Assembly: GCA_934359255.1 (NCBI GenBank) | Contig: CAKRLG010000015.1 | Span: 1-55,604, forward strand | From: an uncultured Ruminococcus sp. | Lineage (GTDB): Bacteria; Bacillota; Clostridia; Lachnospirales; Lachnospiraceae | Length of the DNA: 55,604 bases | Direction of reading: 5' to 3' | In this document: positions 26,975 through 35,942 of the stretch, piece by piece | How the letters are laid out: every line of letters starts with the position of its first letter | How positions within the stretch are numbered: position 1 is the stretch's first letter | Program-made: the position numbers and the translations under genes | The notes under the pieces: model-generated | Databases searched by the model: none | Seen by the model: the letters and a program-made list of their open reading frames with translations, nothing else | Told to the model about the DNA's origin: nothing

Positions 26975-27162
26975 GAAACAATGCCCCTGCCCCGGAGCGG
27001 GAGACAACCGCCGGCAACGCAAATCTGAGCTAAGCATTAACTTCGGCTATGTTCACGAGGGTCAGCGGACCCTCGCGAAAGCCTGCGTAAATGCTGGATC
27101 TCATATTTGCTAAAGGCACCGGCAAAAGGCTGTCTCCCGCTCCGGGGCAGGGGCATTGTTTC
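26975..27162. repeat. 188-bp nested palindrome
   Basis: Outer arms of 32 bases (26975-27006 and 27131-27162) are perfect inverted copies. Inside, 27008-27040 and 27092-27128 pair imperfectly, and the apex is a perfect GAGGGTC-AGCG-GACCCTC hairpin at 27057-27074. GC is higher than in the flanks. It has no open reading frame of note. This and the features at 27245 and 27313 fill the 740-base gap between spoIIR and the anti-sigma gene; 26862-26974 shows only a possible spoIIR promoter region with G-runs. Confidence 0.85.
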
Positions 27163-27244
27163 TGGGTGTCGGAAAGCGGCAGGTATTATAGTGGTAAGTT
27201 TTGGATATTGTTGGCAATTATTGTGTTTTTCTAAGATGACAGGC

Positions 27245-27302
27245 ACATAAAAAATCAGGAGAACGGGGGATTATGAGTTCCTGTTCTCCTGATTTTTTAT
27301 GT
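27245..27302. terminator. Strong bidirectional terminator
   Basis: Perfect 20-base arms ACATAAAAAATCAGGAGAAC and GTTCTCCTGATTTTTTATGT with an 18-base loop. Confidence 0.85.
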
Positions 27303-27312
27303 ATCGCTTATA

Positions 27313-27605
27313 CACTTGTCTACGAATCCGATTGCACAGGTCTAAAAGCCTCAGCGTAGCGGGCTACGGCAACCGAATGAGGGTAAAATATACCGCAAAG
27401 TGGGGCTTGCAGATTGCGGAAATGATTTTTCAGACACGCTCTAGTACATCGTTTCGTAAATAACTGTATCATTCACGCAGGATACGGATTCGAGTGTGCA
27501 GTTCAAAAAACGTAGGCGTAGCGGGCTACGCTGAGGCTTTTTAAACTGTGCAATCGGATTCGTAGACAAGTGAATGATACAGTTATTTCGAAAACGATGT
27601 ACTAG
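27313..27605. repeat. Composite palindromic repeat next to the anti-sigma gene
   Basis: A ~48-base block at 27313-27367 is repeated inverted at 27510-27572 (first 27 bases identical). A second pair, 27441-27476 and 27570-27605, has nearly perfect 36-base arms. The part 27441-27605 folds on itself around GTAGC-GG-GCTAC. The right end includes the TAG stop codon of the anti-sigma gene. Confidence 0.85.
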
Positions 27606-29029
27606 TTCTGGCGGATGTCGATAATGCCGTTTGCAAGAATTTCGTCATCGAACTGGTAGGAGGCGCCTGTGCCGTTGAGGTTCAGGTATATTTCTTTCAG
27701 GTCGCTTTCGTTGACGATCCATGCCATGGATATCTGGATGCTTTCGCCTGGTTTGAGGGATGGGATATAGTTTCCGCCATTGCCATAGGTATCGGTTACA
27801 CTGCAGTATTTCATTTCACCGGTTCGGGCTGCTCCATCCCAGGTGTAGCGATCGTAGCCGTCTCCGGCTTCTTCGCCAGGGGTATACACTTTGTATGTAC
27901 TGCCATCGTTGTGGCACATCATCAGGGAACCAAGGTAGAGTATATGGTCCGCTTCCCGGTCTGATGTGTTGGTGTATGTGACGGTAGTATATACCAGTTT
28001 TTGCTGTTCGGTCTTTGTTTTTACGACTTCATCCAGCGTATTAACCCCGTCTCCTTCCCGGATGTAGGAGATTGTGTTTTCTTTCAATTTTCCGTCTTCT
28101 CCGACAGCATCTTCCCATTTCTCCGGAATCTGACCATTCAGAAGCTGAAGGTCATCTGCGATCTGAACAGAATCTACCGTTGCCTGTATCGGAAGATTGT
28201 CTACGTGATTTCCATCTTTATCTTCACCGCTGGCTGTCAGATTGACTTTCTCTCCGACTTTGGCAACCGGAAGCCGGTCGGCAGATACACTGGTTACAGC
28301 TTCGTCTCCCTGTACTTCTTCCGGTGAGACGATATCACTCCAGGTATACATACCGGCGGTTTCTATCATGGTATCTTTTTCTGTGATCTGAAGATTATCT
28401 GCCACCTTCAGGGCATCCTCTTTGGATACATCATCGCCCACATAGATGGTGATCACACGATATTCTTCCGGGCAGAACAGGTATATGCGCTGGTTAAAGA
28501 AGCCGTCCTGTATCACTTCATGATATCTCAGATAGACACCTTCGTACTTGCCGAAGGTATGTTCCTCACTCTCTACGATATTTTTATCTTCTTTTGCTTT
28601 CTCAAAATCATCGCTGTCAAGCAATACAGAAGTAAATGTAAAGCCACCGTTTTGTGCTGTATATTGCAGATGATCTTCATCTGTCCATGTCATGCCATCC
28701 GGAATATAATTCGTTGAGATTGCCACATCATGAATCTGTTCCGGGAGCTGCACGGATGTTTCTCCATCTGCCTGAATCCCTGTCTCCACACGGTAATTTC
28801 CCTGTTTTTCCACATACATATGGTACAGTCTGTTTCCGGCATATGCCGCTGTGGAAGTGGCAAGCAGACACAGGGCTGCGGCGGCGGCTGCCTGCACTTT
28901 GTTCCATTTCCTTTTCTTTATGGGTACCACTTTGGTGTCCTGCAGCTGTCTGCTGACTTCTTCCTGTACCATCTTATGAATAAAATCTGGAGTTTCCGGG
29001 ATATTGTTTTTCATCTCTTCTAATCTCAT
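27602..29029 (-). CDS. Membrane anti-sigma factor
   Basis: 475 residues from the ATG at 29027-29029, whose ATGA overlaps the sigma gene stop. The N-terminal cytoplasmic part (about 1-45) has the short anti-sigma-like helix region ETPDFIHKMVQEEVSRQL, followed by one membrane helix (about 50-68, AAAAALCLLATSTAAYAG) and a large extracellular region: a DUF4367-like part (GMTWTDEDHLQYT, YEGVYLRYHEVIQDGF) and a beta-rich C-terminal domain (about 240-475). It should hold the sigma factor at rest and sense an extracellular signal. Its stop codon lies in the adjacent palindromic repeat. Confidence 0.8.
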   Translation of the reverse strand: MRLEEMKNNIPETPDFIHKMVQEEVSRQLQDTKVVPIKKRKWNKVQAAAAAALCLLATSTAAYAGNRLYHMYVEKQGNYRVETGIQADGETSVQLPEQIHDVAISTNYIPDGMTWTDEDHLQYTAQNGGFTFTSVLLDSDDFEKAKEDKNIVESEEHTFGKYEGVYLRYHEVIQDGFFNQRIYLFCPEEYRVITIYVGDDVSKEDALKVADNLQITEKDTMIETAGMYTWSDIVSPEEVQGDEAVTSVSADRLPVAKVGEKVNLTASGEDKDGNHVDNLPIQATVDSVQIADDLQLLNGQIPEKWEDAVGEDGKLKENTISYIREGDGVNTLDEVVKTKTEQQKLVYTTVTYTNTSDREADHILYLGSLMMCHNDGSTYKVYTPGEEAGDGYDRYTWDGAARTGEMKYCSVTDTYGNGGNYIPSLKPGESIQISMAWIVNESDLKEIYLNLNGTGASYQFDDEILANGIIDIRQN

Positions 29030-29511
29030 GTCCACGCCTCACTTTCCTGCAGATCCTGTCGTAATTTTCCTCTTGCTCTGGCCAGTCTCTTCTGTACGGC
29101 TCCTTCGCTGATATCCATAATCTGCGCAATCTCTCTGATGTTAAAATTCTCAATATAATACAGAATCACCGGCATCCGCAGATCTTCTTTCAGAGAACCT
29201 ACTGCTTTGTACAGATCGCTGTAGTCACTCTTTTCATCCGCTGCAAGTTCTGTCGTCTCACACATCTCCTCCAGAGAAATCACCTTACTTGTCTTTCTCA
29301 GGATGGTATAGCACTCGTTGATCAGAATCCGCATCAGCCATGTTTTTGCATATTTGTCATTTCGCAGTGTATGCACTCCGGAAAATGCCTTTACAATCGT
29401 CTCCTGTATGGCATCTGCACAGTCCTGGTCGCTGTATAGCATGGATTTTGCAGTGGAATACATCTGCCTCTCGGAATCCAGGATCAGGGTTCCTAATTGT
29501 TCTTTTGTCAC
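29026..29511 (-). CDS. ECF-type RNA polymerase sigma factor
   Basis: 161 residues with a GTG start (GGTGG site). Region 2 contains MLYSDQDCADAIQETIVKAF and the -10 recognition part LRNDKYAKTWLMRILINECY; region 4 has PVILYYIENFNIREIAQIMDISEGAVQKRLARARGKLR. It is followed by its anti-sigma partner in a 4-base overlap, the usual arrangement. Target genes are not evident here. Confidence 0.95.
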   Translation of the reverse strand: MTKEQLGTLILDSERQMYSTAKSMLYSDQDCADAIQETIVKAFSGVHTLRNDKYAKTWLMRILINECYTILRKTSKVISLEEMCETTELAADEKSDYSDLYKAVGSLKEDLRMPVILYYIENFNIREIAQIMDISEGAVQKRLARARGKLRQDLQESEAWT

Positions 29512-29669
29512 TTTTGCACCACCTTTTCTGGTTGGTTTGCCGGCCGGCTTTTTTTGTTTACATAGATTAGACGGAAAACTCCGGAAAATATCCCTCTCGG
29601 ATTTCTTATTTTATCTTATCACATTTCTTTCCTGACTGTCTGAAAATCATCTTTCTATCATACACAGAC

Positions 29670-29717
29670 AACAGGAGCCTGAGAATCCGTCTACGGATCT
29701 TCAGACTCCTGCTGTTT
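29670..29717. terminator. Probable terminator after the MFS gene
   Basis: Imperfect stem AACAGGAG-CTGA-ATCCG / CGGAT-TCAG-CTCCTG-TGTT; T-run is weak. Confidence 0.5.
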
Positions 29718-29771
29718 ATAGCTGTGATATGTAATTAGCTTTTTTATTCCCGCACTTCCTTCTGATACTCT

Positions 29772-31058
29772 TTATTTACTTTCCACGATCCTCCGCTCTT
29801 TTCCATCTGCGATCTTCAGGAAGATGAATCCAAGGAAGAAAAAGATTGCCTGTGATGCCACTGCAATATTAATGGTTCCTCCTGCCAGTTTTACTCCTGC
29901 GATCACAGCCGATCCAAGGAAAGATGCTCCTTTTGAAAAAATATCATACAGACCAAAGTACTCTCCCGAGTTATCCGGTGGAATGATCTTGGAAAAATAC
30001 GATCTCGACAGGGACTGGATGGATCCCTGAAAACATCCCACACCGAATGCCAGAAAACTGAAACCGATCAGATTCTTTAAGGTCAGCGCATACAGACAGA
30101 CGATAAAATACCCCGCAATACATACCAGGATCAGCTGCACGGTATCATATTTTTTCGACAATTTTGCAAATACCAGTGAACCGCCAAAGGCAACAACCTG
30201 TGTCGCCAGCAAACAGATCACCTGTCCCACAGTGCTCAGGTTCAGATCGGTTCCAATATTGATACAGTTATCAATAATCGTTCCCACGCCATCGATGTAG
30301 AGGAAGAATGCGATCAGAAAGAAAAATACTTTTTTATCTTTTGTTGCGATAAACCTGATGGTTGCAAAGATCCTGCGGAACGCACTTCCCACTGCGTGTT
30401 CTTTCTTTTCCACGTAATTGATCTGTTTATAATTCTTTATCAGCGGAACCGTCACCAGAAGCCACCAGAGCCCCGTAACCGCAAACCCGATCGCCATGGA
30501 TAACTTGCCGGAAATGATACCCACCATATCCGGTCCGAGTACATAAGCCACCAGGGCGATCAGAAACGGAATACACGATCCAAGATATCCCCATGCATAA
30601 CCATAAGAAGAAACTTCGTCCATCCGTTCTTCTGTGGTGATATCGTTTAACATCGAGTCATAAAACATCAGGGACATATTGTAAAAGATCTTGGTTACTG
30701 CAAACAGGAGCAAAAATACGATCCACTGGCAGGCAAATCCATTCAAGATGCACCCACAGACACCCACTGCAACGGTACTGGTAAAAAAGATTTTTTTCAT
30801 GCCTTTATAATCAGAAATCGCTCCACACACCGGACCCAGCAACGCAACCACGATCGTGATCACTGCAATCGCCATCGAGTAATAAGCCGTTGCCCGATCC
30901 GATGTCAGCTGCCCCGGCTTTGTCCCTATCGCCATCGCCTTAAACCAGATTGGTATCAGCGCACAGGCCAGCATCGTATACGCCGAATTCCCCACATCAT
31001 AAAGCACCCAGGCGAACTCTTTGTCGTTCAGATTGCGAAATATTCTTCTCTTCTTCAT
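29772..31058 (-). CDS. MFS transporter, UMF1/Atg22-like
   Basis: 428 residues with twelve hydrophobic segments. The start RNLNDKEFAWVLYDVGNSAY and the segment FYNMSLMFYDSMLNDIT are typical of the UMF1 family of major facilitators related to fungal vacuolar effluxer Atg22. These may export amino acids; no bacterial substrate is certain. Also QGSIQSLSRSYFSKIIP in the second half fits. Monocistronic with its own promoter. Confidence 0.88.
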   Translation of the reverse strand: MKKRRIFRNLNDKEFAWVLYDVGNSAYTMLACALIPIWFKAMAIGTKPGQLTSDRATAYYSMAIAVITIVVALLGPVCGAISDYKGMKKIFFTSTVAVGVCGCILNGFACQWIVFLLLFAVTKIFYNMSLMFYDSMLNDITTEERMDEVSSYGYAWGYLGSCIPFLIALVAYVLGPDMVGIISGKLSMAIGFAVTGLWWLLVTVPLIKNYKQINYVEKKEHAVGSAFRRIFATIRFIATKDKKVFFFLIAFFLYIDGVGTIIDNCINIGTDLNLSTVGQVICLLATQVVAFGGSLVFAKLSKKYDTVQLILVCIAGYFIVCLYALTLKNLIGFSFLAFGVGCFQGSIQSLSRSYFSKIIPPDNSGEYFGLYDIFSKGASFLGSAVIAGVKLAGGTINIAVASQAIFFFLGFIFLKIADGKERRIVESK

Positions 31059-31123
31059 ACAACGTCCTCCATCCCCATATACATTTTCTGAAAATTCCCC
31101 TTTTCGGGCATATTATATGTTTT

Positions 31124-31152
31124 ATTATACATGAAAATGGTTAATTTCACAA
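31124..31152 (-). promoter_or_regulatory. Promoter of the MFS gene
   Basis: Minus strand TTGTGA (31147-31152), 17-bp spacer, TATAAT (31124-31129). Confidence 0.65.
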
Positions 31153-31232
31153 TCTTCTCCATGTAAAATATTGGTTAACAGCATATGTTCCGCTGGACAT
31201 CTGTTCTTCAATTGTATGTTTTTCTTTCCGCT

Positions 31233-31745
31233 TTACTCTCTCACCCAGCACTCCCGGATCTCAGCGATGTACATGGTATGATAATCTTTTTCCGGATACC
31301 ATCTTTCATCTTCTTCCGGTTCATAGAAGTTTTCCGGTTTGATCTCGTCATGGTAAAGCTTTTTGCATACCAGAACCTGTGTGGCCTCTTCAAATCCCGG
31401 CTGACCGTCTACTTCTGTCAGATGCAGGCCGGACTGTTCGATCTTGTCCGGGACATCTTTGCCAGAGACTTTGCCGAGGTAGCCCAGTTCTTTCATGTGC
31501 TCGCCACCAAAGAAACTGAGGGTAAATGTATCACCTGCATCTACGAATTCTTTGGTGTGACGCTGCGGGCGGATATATACGGTTGCCACATTCTTGCCCC
31601 ACAGAACGCCGATGCCGCCCCAGGAAGCGGTCATTGTATTGGCTTTGCCGTCTTTTGCTGCGGAGATCAGCATCCATTCGGAACCGATCTTTTCAAAAGG
31701 TTTCATCTCCAGTGTTTTCACATCAACTTTTTTAAATCCCATCAT
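31233..31745 (-). CDS. Flavoredoxin/flavin reductase family protein
   Basis: 170 residues; two ATGs in a row after AAGGAG, either possible. Flavin-reductase-like split barrel: ISAAKDGKANTMTASWGGIG with the FMN-binding Ser/Thr, and YIRPQRHTKEFVDAGDTFTLSFF. Members bind FMN and pass electrons from NAD(P)H or ferredoxin partners. Cytoplasmic. Not linked to the neighbouring surface genes by spacing. Confidence 0.88.
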   Translation of the reverse strand: MMGFKKVDVKTLEMKPFEKIGSEWMLISAAKDGKANTMTASWGGIGVLWGKNVATVYIRPQRHTKEFVDAGDTFTLSFFGGEHMKELGYLGKVSGKDVPDKIEQSGLHLTEVDGQPGFEEATQVLVCKKLYHDEIKPENFYEPEEDERWYPEKDYHTMYIAEIRECWVRE

Positions 31746-31872
31746 ATCTCTCCTTCTTTCTATAACACAGAAGGTAACTGCAGGCTGCTGCCCCGGTTAC
31801 CTTCTTTTCTCAGTAACTGTCTCATCTTTCACAGCTACTGTTATTATACTATTTTCTGCCGACACCGCAAAG

Positions 31873-32496
31873 TTATTTCTGCGATATCTCTTCCCGTTTC
31901 TTCTCAGCAGCCGATTCCATCACTCCACCAATGATCTGTAACAGAATCGCAAGTCCGATCAGGCTTCCCGCTGCGATCTTACCATGGAATGTCACGAAAA
32001 ATGCAAGTACCCGTCCCAGCACCGGAACTGAATACACTACCTTTCCCATATAATAATCATAGCCCACCGGATACAGATCCTCTTTTTCATTTGCATCACC
32101 CTTGGTGTGGATCTGACCGGTTACAATATCATTTTTGATAACCCGGTGTGTGATGATCGCTCCCGTATCCATAGAACTGTAGAATGCGATCACATCATCT
32201 GTCTCAGCATCCTCGGGTGCTCCCGGCTGTACATAAACCAGACTTCCCACCGGTATCGCCGGCTCCATACTTCCGCTGATGACTGTATAAATCTCATACC
32301 CGAAGACCCGCGGAAGAGTTAATGGCAGACATACAAGAATCACTGCCACCAGACAGACCGTTCCGAATATCTTACAGATTCGGGCACATCCTGCCAGTGC
32401 CCCTCTTTTTTCTTTCTTCTTTTTTCCCATATCCTGTACCAGAACCGATGCCTGCCCGAAAAACACCTTATGACAGGCTCTGATCATCCTTTGCAT
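31873..32496 (-). CDS. sipW: SipW-type (archaeal/ER-type) signal peptidase I
   Basis: 207 residues from the upstream ATG; an ATG at 32430 (MGKKKKEKR) would give 185 and a more usual N-terminus. Two membrane helices (about 40-62 and 165-190). Catalytic Ser in VISGSMEPAIPVGSL (about 75) and a His in ITHRVI (about 115) replace the Ser-Lys dyad of ordinary signal peptidases; the later HTKGDANEKED supplies the Asp. This is the SipW class, which in Bacillus processes TasA and TapA. Two proteins with SipW-type leaders lie at 35943 and 36707, so they are the likely substrates. It overlaps the SARP-type regulator upstream by 29 bases and shares its promoter. Confidence 0.9.
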   Translation of the reverse strand: MQRMIRACHKVFFGQASVLVQDMGKKKKEKRGALAGCARICKIFGTVCLVAVILVCLPLTLPRVFGYEIYTVISGSMEPAIPVGSLVYVQPGAPEDAETDDVIAFYSSMDTGAIITHRVIKNDIVTGQIHTKGDANEKEDLYPVGYDYYMGKVVYSVPVLGRVLAFFVTFHGKIAAGSLIGLAILLQIIGGVMESAAEKKREEISQK

Positions 32497-33751
32497 TATT
32501 CAGACTTCTGACAGACTTCACGCTGTACCGGATCTCATACACGGTATTCTTCTTCCGGAACTGTGCATCGATGCGTTTCTGGATCTCCTGACAATCCTCC
32601 GGTTTTGTATTGATCAGAAGCACCAGATACTGTCCCTTCCCGTAACGGGTAACTACGTCCCCCGCACGAATACTTCTGCAGATACTTTCCCATATATACC
32701 GAGACAGTACCTCTGCACATTCATCGGATCGGATGGGATGTTCCTCCATATCCGTTAATGTACATAACATCAGCTGCACCTGTTGTCCGCTTCGCTCTAT
32801 CATACGTACAACCATATGATAAATCTCCCGGAACACCATCCAGTTGCACTGATACGGCTCCTGTACCTTTTCCAGCCGTTCTGTCATATTCTCCTGTATA
32901 TTATCCAGTATATCATACGGATGGTCAAGCTGTTCTTCGATTTTTCTCCGGAAATCCTTTAATTTTCCCAGTTCTTCTTCCTGATAGACCTGACGATACC
33001 TTTCCATGGTTTCTCCATACAGGATATGTACCTGTTCCGTTCTTCCCATACCGGCCAGCGCCTCGATCACCAGCAATTCCCCTTCTTCATATGGCGCTGC
33101 TTTCGATACATGCCGGCCCAGCTTCTCCAGCTGGATGTACGCCTTCTTTGTCCGCAGAACCTCTGCCATATGTTCTACCAGCTTCCGGAACATGGCACGG
33201 TAACGCTCCCGTTCCTCTTTTACCCAGCCTTCCTGCTCAGAGCCCTGAAGAAAGGCCCCTTTATACAGCAGGGCAGCCTTCCAGCACAGCTCAAGCTGTT
33301 CCTCCCAGTCCCCTGCCCTGCATGCTCTACTGCAATACTCTTCAAACACCTGTGCATCCTCTTCAAACGGAATCTCTTTGTTCCAGTAAAATCTTCCCCT
33401 TCTGGAAATAATATATTTCCCTTTCGGAAGACCTGTCTGCTCCAGTTTCTTTCTGATATTATAAATCAGACTGTGGATCGCATGATTGGCATCGTCCAAT
33501 GTCCGTTCACCAAACAAAACCTTCTCCAGATGTTCCCGGCTGATCCCCTCTTCTCCGCTATGGAAAAGCAACTGCAAGACCTGTGCAAACTGCGTCTCTT
33601 TTTTCTTCTTTGCGATCAAAGATCTCCCCTGATATTCCAGGGAAAAATCACCGAACATTTTTACATACAAAACCTGCTGTTTCTTCGATATTTTGTTCTT
33701 CATACACGTTCCACATGTTTGCATACTTTTGTTTGCAGCCTCCTGAGACAA
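32468..33751 (-). CDS. SARP/BTAD transcription regulator with degenerate GGDEF-like tail (copy 1)
   Basis: Up to 427 residues from a TTG at 33749-33751; ATGs at 33724 and 33703 are alternatives. Order: an OmpR-type winged helix (about 30-125, VKMFGDFSLEYQGRSL, ANHAIHSLIYNIRKKLEQ), a BTAD helical repeat region (about 130-285, YEEGELLVIEALAGMGRTEQ), and a C-terminal part (about 310-420) that reads like a GGDEF domain (LMLCTLTDMEEHP, IRAGDVVTRYGKGQYLVLL) with the GGDEF signature replaced by GKGQY. Paralogue of the gene at 48037 with the same three-part layout. It is expected to activate surface genes of the island and its own operon with sipW. Confidence 0.82.
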   Translation of the reverse strand: MSQEAANKSMQTCGTCMKNKISKKQQVLYVKMFGDFSLEYQGRSLIAKKKKETQFAQVLQLLFHSGEEGISREHLEKVLFGERTLDDANHAIHSLIYNIRKKLEQTGLPKGKYIISRRGRFYWNKEIPFEEDAQVFEEYCSRACRAGDWEEQLELCWKAALLYKGAFLQGSEQEGWVKEERERYRAMFRKLVEHMAEVLRTKKAYIQLEKLGRHVSKAAPYEEGELLVIEALAGMGRTEQVHILYGETMERYRQVYQEEELGKLKDFRRKIEEQLDHPYDILDNIQENMTERLEKVQEPYQCNWMVFREIYHMVVRMIERSGQQVQLMLCTLTDMEEHPIRSDECAEVLSRYIWESICRSIRAGDVVTRYGKGQYLVLLINTKPEDCQEIQKRIDAQFRKKNTVYEIRYSVKSVRSLNNAKDDQSLS

Positions 33752-33775
33752 CCACTTTCCTGAGTTGTATTACAC

Positions 33776-33812
33776 TTTCACGGAAAATATGATTTTCGTT
33801 CCTTCCGTGAAA
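33776..33812. promoter_or_regulatory. Inverted repeat in the leader of the copy-1 regulator
   Basis: Perfect 10-bp arms TTTCACGGAA and TTCCGTGAAA with a 17-base centre, between the promoter at 33824-33852 and the start codon. Candidate operator or leader hairpin. Confidence 0.65.
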
Positions 33813-33823
33813 TATACATGTAT

Positions 33824-33852
33824 ATTATAATACATTACGTGAAGGAAAGCAA
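33824..33852 (-). promoter_or_regulatory. Promoter of the regulator-sipW operon
   Basis: Minus strand TTGCTT (33847-33852), 17-bp spacer, TATAAT (33824-33829). GTAATG lies in the spacer. Confidence 0.65.
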
Positions 33853-33921
33853 ATCTTCTTTATATGTTATTTTATGCAAAATAGAATACCCGTCGCGACT
33901 TTGATTTGTGTGGACAACAAA

Positions 33922-33964
33922 AAACTGCTGTATGGAGTTTTGTTGTTACTCCATACAGCAGTTT
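33922..33964 (-). terminator. Terminator at the end of the pilus operon
   Basis: Perfect 17-base arms AAACTGCTGTATGGAGT and ACTCCATACAGCAGTTT followed on the minus strand by T-rich sequence, 22 bases after the last gene's stop. Confidence 0.9.
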
Positions 33965-33986
33965 CACTGTTCTTTCCACTGTCTGA

Positions 33987-35135
33987 TTATCTGTGTACAC
34001 GTTTTCTGACGATCACAATACCTGCTGCCAGTGCTGCCAGTGCTGCTACGCCGATACCAACGCCGGCTACCAGAGGAAGACTCTTCTTTACTTCCTTGTT
34101 GCCGTCCAGGTCTTTGTCACTTTTCGGTACATCCTCGTCGTCCAGATCTTTCAGATCCTGATCTGCTTTAGGTGTATCTTCATCACCGATGGTGGTGGTG
34201 TCTTCGTTACCCTGTGCATCCTGGGTGGTTCCGCCGTTTTCTGTGCCTTCTGTTCCCTGATTATCTGTTACGTTGCCAGGTCCGCCGTTGCCGGTTCCGC
34301 CTGTGGCATCTGTGCCCTGTGCATCACCGTTTCCGGTGGTTGTGCCTGCTGCGTTACCGCCATTGGCATTGGTTCCTGTGCCACCGGTTGTGCCTGTAGT
34401 TCCACCGGTTCCTGTACTACCGGTTGTTCCGGTTGTTCCACCGGTTGTGGTTGTTGTACCTCCCGGTACGGTAACTGTCTGCTCGGTGGTGTTGGTGATG
34501 GTCTGTCCCGGTGTTGTCACGGTTACGGTCTCATATGGCAGATAATTAAAGGTAAATACATTCTCTGCTGCATTGGCAGATAAGGTTTTGGTCAGATTTC
34601 TGTATTCCGGTGTATATCCATCGATATAGGTATATGCAACCACCGGTTTGTCACCTACATTACCATAGAAAGTCTGGCTGTCTGCCAGCTTGTTGCCGTT
34701 GGCATCCTGATAATTGATGGTGTAGGCTACCTGATTGCCTTTGATTCCGTATGCTACTACGTATTCCTGGTCTTCTTTCACATCAAATGAAAGTGTATTC
34801 AGTTTTTCACTATTATCACGTCCGCTTTCTTTAATTCCACGAACATAATATTTGCTGTTACTACCCAGTGAAACTGAGGTTAATAGCTCTGACATATTTA
34901 CCGGATCATTTGGATTCAGTTTGTCTATTACAATAGCACTCTTATCATCGCTAATAGAAACTGTAGCATTATTTCCTTTTACCAGATTTCCCGGTATACC
35001 TGTAAATGTTCCCTGTTTGCCGCTGTAAATTGTTACCTTATACGTATAATCCTCTGCCTTAACACTCATAGGAACCGATCCAAGCAGAAAACAAAAGGCC
35101 AGAAGAACTGTGGCTATCTTATACATTTTTTTCAT
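33987..35135 (-). CDS. Secreted MucBP-like protein with Thr/Gly stalk and C-terminal anchor
   Basis: 382 residues. Signal peptide (about 1-27), a beta-rich domain, a MucBP-like repeat (YTINYQDANGNKLADS, IDGYTPEY, about 137-205), a long Thr/Gly/Asn low-complexity stalk (about 215-310), an acidic linker (DEDTPKADQDLKDLDDEDVP) and a C-terminal membrane helix with a basic tail. There is no LPXTG; the helix alone should anchor it. Last gene of the pilus operon, overlapping the previous gene by four bases. Probably a surface-exposed accessory or base protein of the appendage. Confidence 0.78.
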   Translation of the reverse strand: MKKMYKIATVLLAFCFLLGSVPMSVKAEDYTYKVTIYSGKQGTFTGIPGNLVKGNNATVSISDDKSAIVIDKLNPNDPVNMSELLTSVSLGSNSKYYVRGIKESGRDNSEKLNTLSFDVKEDQEYVVAYGIKGNQVAYTINYQDANGNKLADSQTFYGNVGDKPVVAYTYIDGYTPEYRNLTKTLSANAAENVFTFNYLPYETVTVTTPGQTITNTTEQTVTVPGGTTTTTGGTTGTTGSTGTGGTTGTTGGTGTNANGGNAAGTTTGNGDAQGTDATGGTGNGGPGNVTDNQGTEGTENGGTTQDAQGNEDTTTIGDEDTPKADQDLKDLDDEDVPKSDKDLDGNKEVKKSLPLVAGVGIGVAALAALAAGIVIVRKRVHR

Positions 35136-35929
35136 CTCTGACCCTCTCCTTTCTCCTCTTTTCGCTTCTTGATCAGTACCACTGCCAGAATCAGAAGGAT
35201 CACACCGCTTGCCAGCGCTACCGCACTGATGGCAAGGATCTGAGTGGTATCACCCGTTTTCGGGGATCTTACAACATTCTTTGTCGGTGTCTGCACTGTC
35301 TTGGTCACTGTCTTGTTGACAACTTTGTCTTCACCCTTCTTCGTTACGGTTGTTACCGTCACCGGATCGGCTGCGAAACTCATCTGAAGACTTGCCAGTG
35401 TATCCTGATAATCATTACCCTGTGTCTCACCATCCAGCTTTACTGTCAGATGAACAGAAGCTACATCACCTTTGGAGAGACGATCCAGATACAGATACTT
35501 CTCCAGTGCATCGGTAGCCTGGTGAAGACCTTCACCCTTCGTGGCATCCTCGCCGCCTACGGTTTCGCTGTCGTATAATACGGTTTCCTTCTTATCCGGT
35601 CCCACATAAGTCAGCTTGTAACCATATGCGCCACCCTCTGCGATGCTCTGGCTGTCTTCCAGAGATTTTAATACTTCGTTGGTCATATACCAGTCTGCAT
35701 CTTTCTCGCTGGTGTTCTTCAGTCCTACCTGAAGTTCCATGGTATCTCCCGGCTGTAACTGGAAGATATCTTTCTTCATGTCTGCGGAAGTAAAATTACT
35801 GCTCATCTTGGAGCCGTCAAATTCCACCTTCCAGTCAGAACCTCCCTGCAGGGTCTCTGCAAATGCTGTTGTATGTATGCCTACGGCCATGACCGCTGCC
35901 ATGGCAAGGCACAAAATTCTCTTTTTCAT
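35132..35929 (-). CDS. Secreted protein with SPKTG sorting-like signal
   Basis: 265 residues from the ATG nine bases after AGGAGGG. Signal peptide (about 1-25), a beta-sandwich-type domain with LQPGDTMELQVGLKNTSEKD, a Val/Thr/Lys linker, then RSPKTGD, a membrane helix and a basic tail. SPKTG departs from LPXTG only in the first position and has the correct spacing to the helix, so it may be a sortase substrate. The LKNTSEKDADWYM segment resembles the TasA-like proteins upstream. Overlaps the next gene by four bases. Confidence 0.75.
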   Translation of the reverse strand: MKKRILCLAMAAVMAVGIHTTAFAETLQGGSDWKVEFDGSKMSSNFTSADMKKDIFQLQPGDTMELQVGLKNTSEKDADWYMTNEVLKSLEDSQSIAEGGAYGYKLTYVGPDKKETVLYDSETVGGEDATKGEGLHQATDALEKYLYLDRLSKGDVASVHLTVKLDGETQGNDYQDTLASLQMSFAADPVTVTTVTKKGEDKVVNKTVTKTVQTPTKNVVRSPKTGDTTQILAISAVALASGVILLILAVVLIKKRKEEKGEGQR

Positions 35930-35942
35930 ATTCTGCACCCTC

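Noticed and set aside
34273..34545. Val/Pro-rich frame on the plus strand
   Set aside because: It is the antisense image of the Thr/Gly-rich stalk of the minus-strand surface protein and has no ribosome site.
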